DNA of 64,000 nucleotides from Codonopsis lanceolata. Lineage: Eukaryota > Streptophyta > Magnoliopsida > Asterales > Campanulaceae. The notes under the pieces were generated by a model. The model was not told where the DNA came from. It worked only from the letters and a program-made list of their open reading frames with translations, and did not search any database. Both the position numbers and the translations under genes were made by a program. Positions 10,001-20,835 of the stretch are shown in pieces. Each line of letters starts with the position of its first letter. Position 1 is the first letter of the stretch. Location of the stretch: assembly GCA_013146195.2 (NCBI GenBank), contig CM028378.1, positions 15,297,828-15,361,827 on the forward strand. The letters run 5' to 3'.

Positions 10001-12162
10001 TTTCGTAAATGATAAGGGAAGTTGCTGAACACTGATAAAAGAGCAGTCAGAGGATTGATCGCAGCCATGGTTAGCAAGTTTGTCCGCAACACTATTTGCT
10101 TCGCAAAAGCAGTGCAGAAAGGTAAAGTTCATTTCCAGCAACACCATGGGGGGTTAAAGTTATAAACGGGACAGTTAAAGAGGAATTTTGAGTTTGTTTC
10201 AACGATCGCACCTTAATATCCGTGATCACGTAACCAAATAAAACCTTGAAGGAGGGCCTTAGTCTTGGGCCTCTTGGCAACAAGTAGTGTGCCCATAGGA
10301 ATAATACTACCACCAGTGCTAGAGCCGGGATTACCTCGAGACGCACCATCCGAATTAAGCTTAACTTGAGCCAGAGGCGGCCTAATCCAATGTACCAAAG
10401 AAGTTTTTTTTTTCTTCCCGAGAAAGGAACTCTGGAGGGGTGTTGCTGATTGGGGTTGAAGAAGAATCAGGTTTGATGCCTCCAGTATAAGAGAAAGCTC
10501 CCGTTGGGCGGTCCGAATGACTGTTGGAACCGTGACGATAACTCGATCATAGACCGCTTTGTTCTGATGCTTCCATAGCTCCCAAAGGATCAAGGAAGGG
10601 AGCCAAGTATAGATAATAGAGCTTTTGGGCTGTAGTCACCAAGCTAAACTAGCTTGGTGAATAGTATAGGAACTCTGAAATGTTGGACTCTCTTGATTGA
10701 CGAATAGCATCACAAAAATTCGCTTGTGTGTCAGAACAAGATTTTAATCTTGAAGTTCTCAAATGTGCTATTATAGATGCATTTTCTTGGTGAGCAGTGT
10801 TGTCAGATGACCATTGTCAAACAAGCACCTTGGAGTTCTTTGGCCATCAGAGACGTACCTTTTCCCTTTAAGAAACTGGGCCACATAGAAACGTAGAGCA
10901 TGCTTTGATTTTATATTGAAGGACAGTCATGCTATCTTATCCTCGTATGAAAAGGCTTCTGACTTCTCCACCCTATACGACTTTTCTTATTATATGCTAT
11001 TCTATTGACTATCATAGATTAGACTGGGTTGGATCCCCTTTTATTTGATTACTTGTTGGAATCATCATTGATCTTCATCAATTGGATGATGCATTTGGAT
11101 TTATTGTTTTATGACCTATAAACTAAACGAATATATGTATAGTCTGAATTCCAGAATTCATATGATCTTTATTTTATTTTCCTTCTCTTCCCCCCCCCCC
11201 CCCTTCTCCCACCCCCAGTTCTGTGAATAGGTGTGGGGGAGCTTGAGTGTTGCGCATGCCAAAGCTTCTCAGGGGGAACTGTCTACAGATGTGTGTGATT
11301 ACAATTCTTAGCATTTCCATTCATTAGTATATCAGTCTCTCATAAAAATATTTACTCTCACAGGAAGTCCGTGTGAGGTTTGCTGGATTTGGCCATGATG
11401 AAGACGAGTGGGTGAATGTAAGAAGAGGAGTACGCGAGCGGTCAATTCCTTTAGAACCTTCCGAGTGTCACAAGGTCCAGGTTGGAGATCTTGTGCTAGC
11501 CTACAGGGTATGCTTTCTTGTCTCCTTGCATTTAATAATACCACTAAAAAATTGAACAGTAAGAATTTCTTTATGGTTGACAAGAGTAAGAGTGACCAAC
11601 AATACACATAGCAAGAAACTGGGATCTGCATATGGAACAATATGAATTTTAATATTTTTTTTTTTCACAGATCCCTGAAGTTTATTACAATTACAACATT
11701 ATGTATTTTGGGCCTTTCTTGGTTTTCAGGCAAATGAGGATCATGCACTTTATTCTGATGCAAATGTAGTAGAAATTCAAAGGAGAATGCACGATAACAG
11801 TGCCTGCAGTTGCATCTTTGTGGTTTGCTTCCTGTATGATAACAAGGAGGTGAGCTAATTGTGGAGACTCGCCATATATATAATCCCTCTGTCCAAAAAG
11901 AAAAGTTGTATAAGATAGTATTTTTACTTTCTCTGTACATTTTCTTATTTAAAAAAATAAAATGATTTTTTGCATGACACATTAGACAAATATCACGTTT
12001 TTTCAAAGAAAGAAAGAAATTCAAAAAATAATGAAAATTTGTAGCTTAAATTTGGAAAGACAAGTCAAAGAGAGTATATTTTGTGCAGCATAATCTTATT
12101 GATCCTCTTATTTTTTTCAGGGGCATCTTCAGTTAAGCGAAATATGTTGCAGGCCAATATAA
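4010..12162 (+). CDS. SHH1: SAWADEE homeodomain homolog (SHH1/DTF1-like), 9 coding exons
   Basis: Coding exons: 4010-4198, 5949-6034, 6185-6230, 6317-6524, 7967-8030, 9265-9316, 11364-11507, 11730-11849, 12121-12162. All introns are GT-AG and the phases join to 951 nt, or 316 residues. Residues 1-50 are a Ser/Pro-rich low-complexity tail. An atypical homeodomain follows at about 58-120 (FTLAEIMEMES, then [11 protein letters not shown]). The SAWADEE domain occupies about 198-316, with [19 protein letters not shown], and His284, Cys289, Cys291 and Cys312 or 313 fit its one-His three-Cys zinc site. In Arabidopsis SHH1 this domain reads H3 with K9 methylation and unmethylated K4 and brings Pol IV to targets of RNA-directed DNA methylation. 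Helix 3 reads WFQDKQ rather than WFQNRR, so classical DNA binding is doubtful. The exact paralogue (SHH1 or SHH2) is inferred from the FTLAEI start and needs a tree. No disabling change is visible. Confidence 0.9.
8826..8967. repeat. 71-bp perfect tandem duplication in intron 5
   Basis: The unit begins ACTTATGAGATCG at 8826 and is repeated at 8897, ending in CACCATGATG each time, with the first bases of a third copy at 8968. The copies are identical, so the duplication is recent. It lies deep in the fifth intron of the SHH1-like gene and does not touch splice sites. Confidence 0.95.
9766..10692 (-). mobile_element. 5'-truncated LINE in intron 6, with 15-bp target duplication
   Basis: The insertion at 9781-10677 is flanked by the direct repeat AAATGTTGGACTCTC at 9766-9780 and 10678-10692. 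It carries an RNase H-type coding fragment on the minus strand and only the 3' part of a LINE, as expected from target-primed reverse transcription with 5' truncation. It sits in the sixth intron of the SHH1-like gene, antisense to it. A CT run lies at the 3' junction instead of a long poly(A). Confidence 0.85.
10213..10593 (-). pseudogene. LINE-type RNase H fragment
   Basis: The 126-residue frame contains [20 protein letters not shown] followed by [10 protein letters not shown]. This is the first strand and catalytic Asp of the RNase H domain found at the C-terminus of plant non-LTR retrotransposon polyproteins. The upstream [13 protein letters not shown] segment is the usual link between reverse transcriptase and RNase H in these proteins. 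The rest of the RNase H domain is lost to a frameshift near 10215. Confidence 0.8.
11878..12078. mobile_element. Stowaway-like MITE in the last intron of the SHH1-like gene
   Basis: The ends read TATAATCCCTCTGTCC and, in reverse complement, TATACTCTCTTTGACTTGTC. These are degenerate versions of the ACTCCCTCCGTCCC ends seen in at least five other copies in this window. It fills most of intron 8 (11850-12120) and ends about 40 bp before the acceptor AG at 12119-12120. Confidence 0.6.
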
Positions 12163-12697
12163 CTCAACACAATATAGCTCGGCCTTTGTCTCAACTACAT
12201 GAGTGATGAATCCTACTCACCATGAACTAACTTCAAAAGTTCAAATCAAGAATTGGAATCCAAACTGTCCGTTGTATGTTGTAAAATCTATCCGGTCCAG
12301 TTCGGAGGCTTCTCTATATTTGTTTTGTGTTGATCCCAAAGTTTTAAACTAGTTTGTTGATGGAAACTGAATCACAGTAAATGATTTTTTACTTTACAAC
12401 TTAAAATATAACTGTTTCTAAAGTGGAATTGCATGTTTTTTTTTTTGGCCATTTTATGGTCATATGAGTCCAAATTTCCCAACTAGCTCCAGCTCAATTG
12501 CTAGTTTGGTACTGCTCAATAAATCTCCTTTCCGTCCTAATATTATTTTTTTTGGCAAATAAGAAAGTTGACTGTTAGGTCATTTTGGCAGTATATATAC
12601 ATAAAGGTCCTCTGTGTTCACACTATAATATTGCAATTATACATTGAAATATAGAACATAGCAAAGGTGAATTGCTAATTTCACTCAAAAAAACACT

Positions 12698-13020
12698 TGG
12701 ATAGTATAGCCTGTGAATCGAGGAAGGCTCTGATATCTTCCATTACTATATATTTTGGGTGAAATTTGGGTTGGTTCTCTCTGGATAGTTTATAGTTGCT
12801 TTCCATCCCTATTTTTTCGTAGCGGAAAAAGGCACGTCAAGTATCATGATGCACAAAATAAGGCATTTCCATGCGATGCAAGAAGTGTATTTTTCATGTT
12901 ACTAAAAAACTATAGGGGTGTAGAACAGTTGAAAGTTTCGAAAATGGGATTGGCCGGTAATTTTTGCATATATTTTGGATAGTATAGCATGTCGAATGGA
13001 GGGGGCTTTGATATTGCTTG
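12698..13020. repeat. Diverged direct repeat of about 45 bp
   Basis: The phrase TTGGATAGTATAGC, followed by a purine-rich stretch and a CTCTGATAT or CTTTGATAT end, occurs at 12698-12741 and again at 12975-13020. About 230 bp lie between. The two copies could be ends of a small element, but no target duplication is clear. Confidence 0.5.
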
Positions 13021-13134
13021 GGCACACCGCACATGGTTAAATTGATAGCGGCTTCCAAGTCAGTTTCCTGACTTCCTCCAGGCTCCAGCCCATAAGTCAG
13101 ATTAAGTGGCTATTAGTGTTAGAGAATTAAGGAT

Positions 13135-13305
13135 CAAGAGTTATCGACGGAACAAGGCCCGTCTTGCTCTGTTGGTGTAGCCCAAATCTCTTCACCTTGT
13201 TGTTGTGGGTTCAAGAGTTATTGACGGAACAAGGCCCGTCTTGCTCTATTGGTGTAGCCCAAATCTCTTCACCTTGTTCTTGTGGGTTCAAGCCCCACGG
13301 TGGTT
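13135..13305 (+). mobile_element. Tandem 77-bp repeat resembling a tRNA-derived SINE head
   Basis: A 77-bp unit starts at 13135 and repeats at 13212 with two or three differences. The unit contains CTTGCTCTATTGGTGTAG, which resembles a Pol III A box, and ends at GGGTTCAAG. After the second copy the sequence continues GGTTCAAGCCCCACGGTGG, a good match to a tRNA B box. The first copy lacks the sequence after the B box core. A SINE with an internal head duplication is the simplest reading, but this is inferred. Confidence 0.45.
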
Positions 13306-13994
13306 CTTTTCCTTTTCACTAGTCACCTAATTGACAAAGGATCTCTATATGGGCTTTTGTTTTATTATAATGGGTCTCTATATATATTTGGAATTGGTCT
13401 GCATCAATTTGATATTAGAATACAAAAGTAAATCCCAATGTGTAAATTGAATTTTGTGATGCAGAAAATCCCAACGCATAAATTTGATTTGCCTTGGAAA
13501 ATTTTCTTATTTCTCGAACTGATTTTTTTTTTTGTAACATTCTGGGACTGTCCTTTTCCTAGAAGCCTCGAAGGCTAAAGGAGATTTTGATATTGTAATT
13601 TCTGTTGCTTTTGCGCTAACTGTAGAAGGGTAATTTTGTACAATCCAAGCCTGCTCCTGTAAAAAGACGAGAACTTTAATTTGGGGAAGGGTGAAAATGG
13701 ATCCCGTAGCAGCGAATGAAATAAATTGACAACATAGTAAGACTTCTGATGCAGGTGGTAGCTTGTGTTGGGGATGATTGTTCAGGGATGGGAAGAGATG
13801 AAAAGGAAATCATGTAGTTCACAAAAGAAGGGTAAGTGGAAAACAATCTCAAAGGATTGCTAAAGGTTCTTCTATTTCATCTCAGCACTGTGAAGACAAA
13901 TGTAATGATTTGAAGAAGAGGTGCAAGAGGTTGAATGATATTTTAGGAAGGGGTACTTCTTGTAGTGGTAAAAAAAAAAAAGACGGTGCAGCAA

Positions 13995-14095
13995 TTTAGA
14001 ATTACAATGCGTTAATTTGAAATTAGTAAATCCTGATGCATAAATTAGATTCACGATGCACAAATTAGAATTACAATGCATAAATTAGATTTGAT
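13995..14095. repeat. Short degenerate repeats around GATGCATAAATTAGA
   Basis: Four imperfect units of about 20-30 bp, built on ATGCATAAATTAGA or a one-base variant, lie side by side. A related motif (CCCAATGTGTAAATT and CCCAACGCATAAATT) occurs upstream at about 13434-13485, so the family is scattered over 600 bp. Confidence 0.55.
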
Positions 14096-16859
14096 AACAT
14101 CGAACATTTGGTGATGCTGGTTGAGATTTTTAAGAACAAATATTATGAAAAAGCTTTTTCATAGTTATATAAAAATAGAAGAGTAAGCGAGTGGAAAACT
14201 TTGAAAAGGTGAATGAATAGCAATCTTTTATATATTTATTAGAGCTTGTGGTATTATTACAGGTTTTAGAATTAGTGTTGTTCGATCAAATCTATTTAAA
14301 TCTTTACATCATTAGAGAAGGGTTGTTTGTGTAGGGAGTGGGATTAATATTTGTTGAGCCAAGACAAAGATGAATAATATGGGTGCAGTTTGTATGATTG
14401 AGAATGAAATAAGTGGGGGTAAACTAGGTAAAGCTTAAGCGGAATTATTGGATGAAGAAGCATTCCATTCCGTATAAGCTAAAAAGCTAAATAATTATCC
14501 AAAGTAGTGAATAAAATGAGAATAGAGGGTAAATAAAGGAATACCGCTTTTTAGTTTGTAGCGTATGGTTTTCAATTTTCAATTAATCATTCTATTCTAA
14601 GTGCCTAAAAAGCATCACTGTATACCTAAAGTTCCTTTAACACAAGTGCAAATGCTTTTAACTCCTCCTGGCTCCTGCTCCATTACCTTTTATTCATTTT
14701 TTTTATTTTTATTTTTATTTTTATTTTTCCGAGGAGGGTGGTTTATGCATCAAATACTAGCTTAATTATATTCCCATGTTCTATGTTCCACATATATGTC
14801 AATTGTCAACGTCAACGTCAACGTAATTGTGTTAAATACTAGTTGGAATAGCTTTTGTCCCCGCTTGTGGTCCTTTCTGGTAATTTACACTTTCAATTTT
14901 CCGATTAAATCTAGTGCAATTAATGCTTCTTTTGTAGGACAAAAAGAAATAGTCTTGAATTTGTGTGATCAGAAAGTATACAGGGCTAATTTATAACTAG
15001 AAATAAAATACTAGGTAGTTTAAAACAAGTAAAAAAATTCGTTAAAATGTACTTTTCAAAAAAGGAGTCATTTTTAATAAGTATTATTATAAAATAGATA
15101 TCATGCATTGAGAACGTAAATCTCATTAATTGATTATATAACTCTTAAGTAAACATGACTATGAAAATTTATAGATTTGTAAAAATATTTCGAAAAGTTA
15201 TTGTACTAAAAAAATCAAGTATATTAAAATTACTCATGATTTATTACAATATATTGACATAAGTACATAACCGATAAAATATATAGAAAGACAATAAATA
15301 TCTGAAATATTTACCCTCACATATGAAATTTTTATAACCATTAATTTTATTTTCTTAGTTCTTGAGAATAAAAAAAATCTTGAATATACAAGTATCTAAT
15401 TTAAAATTTCGATTTTTTAGTAGGTTGTTCTCTTGATCATGTTTTTTTATATTTTTTTAGTTTTATTTATAATCTTCATTGTATTTAAATATAATTTAAT
15501 AAAAAGAGATGTATGGCGGTGGTGTAAAACTAGTTGTACTTAATTATATACTAGTCCATCTGAAAAGAAAAAAGAGGAGAGAAACTAATTAAACATGGAG
15601 AATGTGATTAATATGGACACGTGTGGAAGATGAGTTTTACAAATGAACTACATCTTCGTGCTCGTATCTATGACACAATATCAGTATATCTGATTTCGTC
15701 AATTGAAATATCAACGTTTAAATAGAAAGTGCGATTTTAAAAAATGTTACAGTTGAGGGGCGTTATCAAACTCTACTCATAGTTGAGGGGGGTTATTAAT
15801 AAGGAGTTATATTTTACTGACATATGAACGTTTGATTTTGTGGCGGAATCAATCCACATGGTCAAATAATCTCAATCAATCAATTAAGCTATATTATGAG
15901 ATTATATTAATGTAAGGTTGATGTTTTGTAAGGGGTAATGGTTTAGAAGATTAATCCCAGGGTGTGAGTGCTCATAATATTAATTGTAGGGGGTGACTTT
16001 GTAACAAGGTGAAAGAAAATAAAAAAGTTAAAAGTGGATAACTACTCTCACATATATGAATGTGAGAGTGAATCCCAACCATTAATTTTTTAAAAATAAT
16101 TAAATCTCAACTTCTAAATAGTTTTTGTCAATTGCACATGTATGCGAATGAGTTCTATTGTAATATAGATTCATTTAGAAGTTGTTGAATCTAGCCCTGA
16201 CATTTGACACGTGTCTAGCCCGGATACGTGGTATATACTAGGTTGTGGTAGAATAATTGGTGAGATAGTGGTTATAGAATATCCAAAAGTGGATATGAAT
16301 TATTACAAGTTATACTCATGTTGTTTGCTTATTAAGTAGATTAGATTAGAGAGATATTGGTATGATTTGACGGTTAAATTAAGGAGGAGGAGACATGCAT
16401 GGTGGTGAGTGGTGACTGGCGAGTTCAATAATTGAGCACTAACAATCTCCGGCAAGAGGAGGAGATCGAAGCGTCTCACCTGCTCTTTACTTTGGCCTCG
16501 CTTTCTTCATTTACTTTTTTTCTTTTCAGTTTTCAGACCCCATGCAAATTCCAAAATAATAGCCTACTCTTTACTTTGGTTCTATTACCAAGATATCAAT
16601 TTTAAAATTTTGATAGTCGCAATGGGATCAGGATCAATCAAAATTATACGGGACTTTGTAGTAATGTGTATCCGTAATAACTAATACGTCAAAATTATTT
16701 CATATGTTACGAGTAAAGAGTCTTCGTTCGAAAGTTAAACTTTTCAAAAAAATTATACGTTTAGTTGTCCACTAATAATAAAATGACATTTCTATTCTCA
16801 AATTGTAAGAAGTTAGGATTTTTATTCTGGAAATTAGAGATTATTTTGTTTCTGATTTC

Positions 16860-17243
16860 TTGTTACAAATGGTTTCCTTAATGGGTGGATGGAAAATTTA
16901 TATGTTGTTTAGTTGGCTTAATTCCCCATGTTGTTGTATTTTTTTAGAAGGTTTATTAAAGGTACTAAAGCTGATTCTTTGTTCTTTTACTTTCAACTTT
17001 CTATTCGAGATTGAGGAGACCAACAATATTGCACGTTTTCTCGAGCGCAAGATATTCAAGGCAATAGTTGAAGAGGACGGTTCTTTTACTTTCAACTTTC
17101 TATTCGAGATTGAGGAGACCAACAATATTGCACGTTTTCTCGAGCGCAAGATATTCAAGGCAATAGTTGAAGAGGACGGTCAAGTAGCTCTGAATTGGAT
17201 TAATTTGCATTCATCAAATTTAGAGTATTCAATAGTAATTTGA
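16860..17243 (+). other. Open frame of 127 codons containing a perfect in-frame 99-bp duplication
   Basis: A 33-residue block beginning FTFNFLFEIEETNN is encoded twice, at 16981-17079 and 17080-17178, with identical bases. The frame has no introns, signal or domain that I recognise, and the first 40 residues are hydrophobic and AT-driven. The block with KIFKAIVEEDG looks protein-like and may be a captured exon of an unidentified gene. I do not claim it is expressed. Confidence 0.35.
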
Positions 17244-17682
17244 TTTGATTTGCATTAGATATTTTTTGTGGATGGAGATGCAACGAAATTTGAAGTTTAT
17301 CCTCATTTTTCGAATATAGCTAATGTTTTAGAGACTTTTTAAAAAAGTTTGTTTGTTAATTATTTGTGTAATTATTTTAAGTTTTAGGGGTTTTTTTAGG
17401 TTAAATATGAGATAGAGAGACTAATTAAAAATCAAGTTAACCTTTACAGACAATGTGCCAAAGGCACGGATAGAGAAATCTAGTTTAAGAGTAACATTGT
17501 TCATTAGTAATAAAATGAGACTTTTGTGAATTAATTTTTGAAAGTGAACTCATTAAGTAAAACATTTCAAAATAGAATGGTGAATTATAGCGGAAGTAGT
17601 AAATAACTTTCGGATGGTGGATCAACTTTGTACAAATTAAACTCATTTTGCATCAATTCATGTTTTCCACGATATTAACATG

Positions 17683-17724
17683 CATGCATGCGAGATGAGC
17701 AATTGAGCATGCATACATACATGG
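17683..17724. promoter_or_regulatory. Cluster of CATGCATG (RY-type) motifs
   Basis: CATGCATGCATGCG at about 17683 and GCATGCATACATACATGG at about 17708 supply several CATGCA cores, the sequence read by plant B3-domain regulators of the ABI3/FUS3 class. No gene starts nearby, so this may be chance or a small CATG microsatellite. Confidence 0.25.
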
Positions 17725-18873
17725 TGTTTGGGTACTAAAGTTGAAAGGGAAAGTAAAATAGTTTAATAGTGTGTTGCAGAGCACTTTGGGTTGTTAATGG
17801 GGGAAGTTGGGAGAAAGCTAGCTTTGCATGAAAGAAATCAAACATTTGCAAAAGCTTTTCTTTTCTGCATGCCACCTTCCCCACATTCAACCCTACTTTA
17901 TAAACCACTCTGCCCATTTTTGTTTAATAATTATTCAATCAGAATCAATAATGCTAGCTTCTACAGCAGCCTGAGCCATCGACATAGAATTCCATTTGAC
18001 TTGGTCCTTACTTCCCTTCTTGACGTATTTTGTGGAGTATTTAAAAAACAAGTCATTTCTATTTGCATGTTAATTATAAAAAGAAAAAATATTATTATTT
18101 TCTCATGTCCCTCCACCTATAATCTATATTCAATGTTGGTGAAAGTCACATATTTTTGTAAACACGATTTCCATTTCCCAAATATCATGGTTTTGTTTTT
18201 TATAACTAAATTAAAATATATTTAATATTGATCTTAAAATTGGCAAAAAAAAAAAAAGTCTAAACCATGTTGACATTAATGCTACTCCAATATTATATAG
18301 TTGTGTGTTGGAATTAATTAATACTCCGACTATACTCGTATTGAATCTTCATCTGACAGACTGACAATATGAGACAACATATCCACAGTTTAATTTGCTG
18401 CATTTTCTCATATTTAAATCAAGGCTACAACCTATTCACTAGCTTCTTGTTGGCTGGAAATGGAATATCCCAATTTTGGATCTAAAACTAAAAAGTGACA
18501 AAAAGGTTGATTGAATATCAGTATCCGGTAGAAACTAGAAAACGATATGTACCGGATATTGATAATATATACTTAATATCCAAGGAATTATATGTCATTA
18601 TATATTTCTATTTCGTGTACGCATTTTATTTTTAACCCATCATCTACTTCCACGCTGTCGGATGTCATATCTTGGGCCCCACTTTTTGGATTTCTATCCA
18701 ATTGCAGATATATTAGCAAAGAAAATGAAGATGTGGCAGACCTGTACAACAAAAAGTACATGACCATGATTTTATATGATCGTAACTTGTGCAGCCTGTA
18801 ACTCCAGTAGAAACAAGACACAAGTATCTAAACTTAACTAACAAATTTTTTTAAGCACTAATATTGTTTATTT

Positions 18874-19103
18874 TGTTATAAAATAACCACAAACTAAGGA
18901 CAAACTATGTTTTATAGGGTGAGAGAAAGATTGTTTTAATCTGTTAAAAATCTGTCTCAAAACAACCACAGAATGCTTGATATTTATAATCGAGTATTTA
19001 CATGCAATTATATGGTTTTACTGTTTATGATACATCAAAAATCTATCCATTGACAATGTTAGCTAGGTACATAGCCTTATTGACTAAAACATTCTTTTAT
19101 AAT
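18874..19103 (-). repeat. C1 3' LTR
   Basis: About 230 bp, matching the 5' LTR pieces at 25732-25855, 27782-27809 and 48566-48612. The purine run next to it, AAGGGGG (reverse complement of 19104-19110), fits a polypurine tract. The copia C-terminus is recognisable in the adjacent 19110-19598, where the minus strand encodes a short tail ending near the polypurine tract. Confidence 0.85.
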
Positions 19104-19598
19104 ACCCCCTTGTACGTAGCATTGTAAGTTGAATAAGTATATTTTATTAAAAACCTTAATATGAAAAATCCGATGTGAAAAAAAAAAATCGGACATAAGA
19201 AAAAGAATACATAACTTAAATATGAATCATGTGCATAAGATGTCTTGTTAAAAACCTTAACATGGAAAATCCAATGAGACAAAACCATGATAAGGGAAAA
19301 AGAGTACATCCATACGAGCTCCCCCTTGAGCTGACAAGCATCAAGAGAAATCATCTTTCTAAATCTCGTAGATTTCACATCCCAATATAATTATGAACAT
19401 GTTTTCTGAAGGTTGTAGTGAAAAGTGTTTTCGTGAATAAATATGCAACACTATTATTTGATCAAACATATTGGATGTTAACCTCTTTCTTTTTTCAAGT
19501 TCTCGAGTGTATGAAAATAACTTTGAGGGGATATGTTTGGTTATGCCGCTCTTAATGTACCCCTTTTTTGTTTGAGCGACACATGCGACATTATCTTT

Positions 19599-20835
19599 GA
19601 TGTCTTATTTATTTACCTCGCAAGTGCACAAATCAATATAAAGTATAGTGATTGGAAAGCAAGGGTCGAACCACAGAGACAAGAAACAATTAGGGTAAGT
19701 AAACAATTTATTAGTAGCAAGCAAACACAGTTTGTGGAGATCTTATTATAGAGAGGAATCTAGGAGTTAGGATTCACTTGTATCTACTCTAATGCTCTTT
19801 TGTCTAATGTATCAACCAATATGTCTTGGATTCGTTCACGAAGGAAAAGAGTGGTACGCTATGGTTCACGATTTGCAGTTTTAATGTCACTAAGTTGAAT
19901 TATATTTCACTGTCCATCCCATAATTCAAGCGAAGATATATCTGAAGATTAAGAACATAAGAACCTAAACCTAACTTATCACTTTCAAGCATCGATAGGT
20001 TTAATTTATCACAGAGGTGAGCCAATATACGACTTATTCACACGATCTTGTAGTTATCCGCACCCTTAGGTCTTTAAACTATTGTGATACCATTAATTAG
20101 GAAAAAGCCAAATAGCAAAGAGATTGATAAACTCTACGATCAACAAGACTTGTTTGAATAAAAATTAATATAGAACAAAAGATTCGATACAAATTACCTC
20201 CATCTTCTAGATATGAGCGGTTAGTTCATCGTCAATGATGAACTAATCGAGTGGATGAATGAAAACATGAACGATCTCTATAAATTTTGAGTACAAACTA
20301 ATAAAAACTGTATACTACTGTTAAATTTTAGACATCTGACTTAGGGCTACATGGTTTGTATTTATACTAGTAGTTACATGGCTAGAATTAGGTTACAGCA
20401 AAAATTCTCATCTTTGTGAAGTCGGCGGCTTGCGATCCCAAGGTGCTGGAGGCATGCAACCGCAAGGCCTTGTGATTCACCAGGGCTGACATTTTGTGGA
20501 CCTTGGGGGGAAAGGTCTTCTGGGCATGCGACCGTAAGGCCATGTGATTCTCCGAGGCTAACATTCTGTCGACCTTGGGGGGAAAGGATGTCTGGGCATG
20601 CGACCGCAAGGTCCTCTGGCCTTTTTGGTCCTTCTTTTCTTCTAACTTTGCACTTTGCACTTTGCACCCTTCTTCAATTCTTCACTTAAAACCTTCAAGA
20701 ATTCTTTAATTTCCTCAAAAACCCTGAAACTCACAATTAAGCTCCAAAACACATATTAATGGCCAAAAGCCTCGTGGAATCACTATTTCTAAGCTGAATA
20801 AGTACTTCATAGATGCGTATAAAACACATCTATCA
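19599..20835 (-). mobile_element. Solo LTR D1 inside C1
   Basis: The 1,237-bp insertion begins TGATAGATGTGTTTTATACG on the minus strand and ends GACATCA. It is flanked by ATCTT and ATATT, a 5-bp duplication with one mismatch. It shares its start, its middle (hairpins around CTTGCGACCGCAAG) and the phrase GGTCGAACCACAGAGACAAG with D2 at 24371-25581. No internal region or second LTR is present, so a solo LTR is the best reading. It separates the copia RNase H from the element's 3' end. Confidence 0.75.

Larger units (their letters stand above)
12163..18868. other. Gene-free stretch 3' of the SHH1-like gene
   Basis: After the stop at 12160-12162 the first few hundred bases are the probable 3' UTR. 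AATAAA-like strings occur at several places, but none stands out as the poly(A) signal. Beyond about 12600 the DNA is AT-rich with many stops in all frames. Separate entries cover its repeats at 12698, 13135, 13995, 16981 and 17683. I see no other gene. Confidence 0.6.

Noticed and set aside
20374..20667. Two overlapping frames of 90-97 codons with repeated SHGLTVACP-like phrases
   Set aside because: They arise from the repeated hairpin region of solo LTR D1 and have no matching frame in D2.
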